Shown: piece after piece, positions 6,306 through 7,962 of the stretch
Layout: each line of letters begins with the position of its first letter
Position numbering within the stretch: the first letter of the stretch is position 1
Assembly: GCA_007119985.1 (NCBI GenBank)
Contig: SKOQ01000111.1
Location: 1-7,962 of the forward strand
Direction: 5' to 3'
DNA from: Marinospirillum sp.
GTDB lineage: Bacteria > Pseudomonadota > Gammaproteobacteria > Pseudomonadales > Halomonadaceae
Length of the DNA stretch: 7,962 bases
Translations under genes and position numbers: made by a program
Notes under the pieces: generated by a model
What the model saw: the letters and a program-made list of their open reading frames with translations, nothing else
What the model was told of the DNA's origin: nothing
Databases searched by the model: none

Positions 6306-6337
6306 GCAAAGGGCCTGCCTTACTGAAGGCCCTTTGC
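6306..6337 (+). terminator. Hairpin terminator candidate after hemL
   Basis: GCAAAGGGCCT (6306-6316) and AGGCCCTTTGC (6327-6337) form a perfect 11-bp stem with a 10-base loop, 19 bases after the hemL stop. The tail is TCTCTAATG rather than a clean T-run, so intrinsic termination may be incomplete; the stem could also protect the 3' end. It is the most stable inverted repeat I see in the window and marks the end of the hemJ-hemL unit. Confidence 0.65.
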
Positions 6338-6372
6338 TCTCTAATGACCCTGATTGACCTGACATGCCAAGT

Positions 6373-6376
6373 GGAG
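6373..6376 (+). promoter_or_regulatory. Ribosome binding site fixing the GTG start at 6383
   Basis: GGAG, continuing as GGAGAG, sits 6 bases before GTG 6383. The frame is open further up to ATG 6344, but that codon lies only 7 bases after the terminator stem with no ribosome site in between, so GTG 6383 is preferred. Confidence 0.7.
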
Positions 6377-6382
6377 AGCCCC

Positions 6383-7962
6383 GTGTCTGAAGCCCTAATT
6401 CATGCGATGCAGCAACCCGCCACCTATCCACACCCTGTGGATCAAGTCGTGATGCGCGAAACCCACATCTCCTGGGTTTTTCTCGCCGGAGACTTTGCCT
6501 ATAAAATCAAAAAGCCGGTGAATTTTGGTTTTCTTGACTATTCCACGCTCGAAGCGCGACACCACTTCTGCCAGCTTGAAATGCAACTCAACCAGCGCCT
6601 CGCGGCAGACATCTACTTGGATGTCCTTCCCATCTCAGGTGATGCCAGTACACCTGTGCTGGGTGATGCCAGCGCACCTTTTGAATATGCGCTCAAGATG
6701 CGCCGTTTTGATGATGAGCAGCTGCTGAATGCATTGCATCAACGGGGCGAGCTGCGTGAAGAGCACCTGATTCAGCTGGCCGATCAAATTGCCGAATTCC
6801 ATCTTCAGCAACAGCCAGCCACCCCACCCGAAGACCTCGGCACACCTGCTGCCGTTTGGGCGCCAGTGGCACAAAATTTTGAGCAGATTCGCGCTCTGCT
6901 CCAAGATGACAGCGCACTGAAACAATTAGAACTGCTCGAAGCCTGGTCGAAAGACACCTTTGCGCGTTTTGAGGATCTGATCATCGAGCGGCGCGCCAAC
7001 GGCAAGGTCTGCGCTTGCCATGGTGACCTGCATCTAGGCAACACCACGCTCTGGCAAGGGCAGGTGCTCGCGTTTGACTGCATTGAATTCAATGACGCTT
7101 TTCGCTGGTGTGATGTGATCAGCGATCTGGCTTTCTTGCTGATGGATTTAGAAGATCGCGGTCTTCAGGGCATGGCACAAATCACCCTGAACCACTACCT
7201 AGAGCAAACAGGCGACTACCAAGGTCTGCAGCTTCTCTGTTTCTACAAGGTCTATCGTGCTCTGGTGCGTGCCAAGGTCGGCCTCTTTCGTCTGGCACAA
7301 CCTGGCTTGGACGATGAAGACAAGGCCGCCATCCTGCGTCAATATCGCAGTTACACCGATCTTGCCGAAAGCTACACGGATTTCCATCCACCCTACCTGA
7401 TGATCACCCACGGTTTTTCAGGCAGCGGCAAGAGCACGTTGACCACCAATGTCGTGCGTGAACTTGGCGGTATTCGTATTCGCTCTGATGTCGAGCGCAA
7501 GCGCCTCTTTGGCCTCAAACCTCAGCAAAAAAGTCATGCCGAGCTGGCTGATGGCATCTATACCGCTGAAGCCACCGCGCAGACCTATCAGCGTTTAACC
7601 GAGCTAGCCGATCTGGGCCTGCGGGCCTGCTATCCAGTCACGCTGGATGCGACCAACCTGAAAAAAGCCCAGCGCCACCAGCTGTTGGCAGTGGCGGAAA
7701 ACCTTGGATTGCCGTCTTTGATCATCTCGTTGAAAGCGGATGAGGCCACCTTAAGACGCCGTCTCAAAAAACGCATGGATGAAGGTGAGAAGGTGGCTGA
7801 GGCCGATTTGAAGGTCTTAGAACTACAGCTGCAAACCCATGAGCCACTGGAAGGAGAAGAACTCACCTGCTCAGTCACTGTGGACACCGATGCTCCGGCC
7901 GCCAGCCAGACACTCGTGAAGCTGATCCGTGATCATCTGCGTCTCGGTGAGGCCGCCCAGCA
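6383..7962 (+). CDS. Fused APH-like / P-loop ATPase protein, 3' end cut off
   Basis: This frame stays open from GTG 6383 to the window edge, 526 residues with no stop. It matches the family annotated as bifunctional aminoglycoside phosphotransferase/ATP-binding protein, usually a little over 500 residues, so little should be missing. The N-terminal half (about 20-330) is kinase-like: HISWVFLAGDFAYKIKKPVNFGFLD (28-52) holds the probable ATP-binding lysines, CHGDLHLGN (212-220) is the catalytic loop with D215 and N220, and LAFDCIEFND (229-238) supplies the metal-binding D232. The C-terminal half (about 335-526) is an AAA_33/gluconate-kinase-like P-loop domain: Walker A GFSGSGKST (344-352, K350), then RIRSDVERKRLFGL (365-378) and VTLDATNL (419-426). 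The substrate is unknown; the name does not imply antibiotic resistance. The preceding hairpin suggests its own promoter, which I cannot place. Confidence 0.9.
   Translation, partial: MSEALIHAMQQPATYPHPVDQVVMRETHISWVFLAGDFAYKIKKPVNFGFLDYSTLEARHHFCQLEMQLNQRLAADIYLDVLPISGDASTPVLGDASAPFEYALKMRRFDDEQLLNALHQRGELREEHLIQLADQIAEFHLQQQPATPPEDLGTPAAVWAPVAQNFEQIRALLQDDSALKQLELLEAWSKDTFARFEDLIIERRANGKVCACHGDLHLGNTTLWQGQVLAFDCIEFNDAFRWCDVISDLAFLLMDLEDRGLQGMAQITLNHYLEQTGDYQGLQLLCFYKVYRALVRAKVGLFRLAQPGLDDEDKAAILRQYRSYTDLAESYTDFHPPYLMITHGFSGSGKSTLTTNVVRELGGIRIRSDVERKRLFGLKPQQKSHAELADGIYTAEATAQTYQRLTELADLGLRACYPVTLDATNLKKAQRHQLLAVAENLGLPSLIISLKADEATLRRRLKKRMDEGEKVAEADLKVLELQLQTHEPLEGEELTCSVTVDTDAPAASQTLVKLIRDHLRLGEAAQ
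6638..6685 (+). repeat. In-frame 24-bp tandem duplication in the fused kinase-like gene
   Basis: Two adjacent 24-base units start at 6638 and 6662. Their first 18 bases (GGTGATGCCAG then TACACCT or CGCACCT) agree at 16 positions, while the last six have diverged. They encode GDASTPVL (86-93) and GDASAPFE (94-101), in the loop between the strand ending YLDVLPI and the strand EYALKMRRF. Confidence 0.7.

Noticed and set aside
6344..6382. ATG 6344 as the start of the fused kinase-like protein
   Set aside because: It sits just after the terminator hairpin without a ribosome site. The extra 13 residues are unlike the family, whose start matches GTG 6383.

Overview
This window is chromosomal housekeeping DNA, most likely from a gammaproteobacterium of the Pseudomonadales/Oceanospirillales kind. 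The inference rests on protein character (ErpA, HemL and the fused kinase-like/ATPase protein all look gammaproteobacterial) and on gene order: argC, a DUF6776-type membrane protein, a bactofilin and erpA in a row, beside hemJ and thiD-thiE-hemL, as I recall from Pseudomonas-like genomes. I see no insertion sequence, tRNA, rRNA, CRISPR array or phage gene.

The layout is two divergent transcription units. The leftward unit (minus strand, about 2893 down to 117) runs argC (arginine biosynthesis), a membrane coiled-coil DUF6776-type protein, a bactofilin whose start overlaps the preceding stop by one base, and erpA (Fe-S cluster delivery). erpA appears to have its own promoter: a perfect TTGACA -35 lies inside a match to the IscR type 1 operator, so it is probably controlled by Fe-S status separately from argC. 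The argC/DUF6776 junction can form two interleaved 7-bp stems.

The rightward unit (3062 to 6286) is hemJ, thiD, thiE, hemL. thiD/thiE and thiE/hemL overlap, so this is almost certainly one operon. It pairs an early haem enzyme (HemL, making 5-aminolevulinate) and a late one (HemJ, protoporphyrinogen oxidation) with two enzymes of thiamine phosphate synthesis. A strong hairpin follows hemL.

Beyond the hairpin, from a GTG at 6383 to the right edge, lies a long open frame with no stop in the window. It encodes a two-domain protein: an aminoglycoside-phosphotransferase-like N-terminal half and a P-loop kinase-like C-terminal half. It carries a small in-frame tandem duplication. The first about 116 bases, left of erpA, hold only the edge of an unidentified gene on one strand or the other.

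I do not see a clearly new biological system. The items most worth a second look are the translationally coupled bactofilin/DUF6776 pair, the IscR-type operator at erpA, and the alternative RNA stems between argC and the DUF6776 gene.
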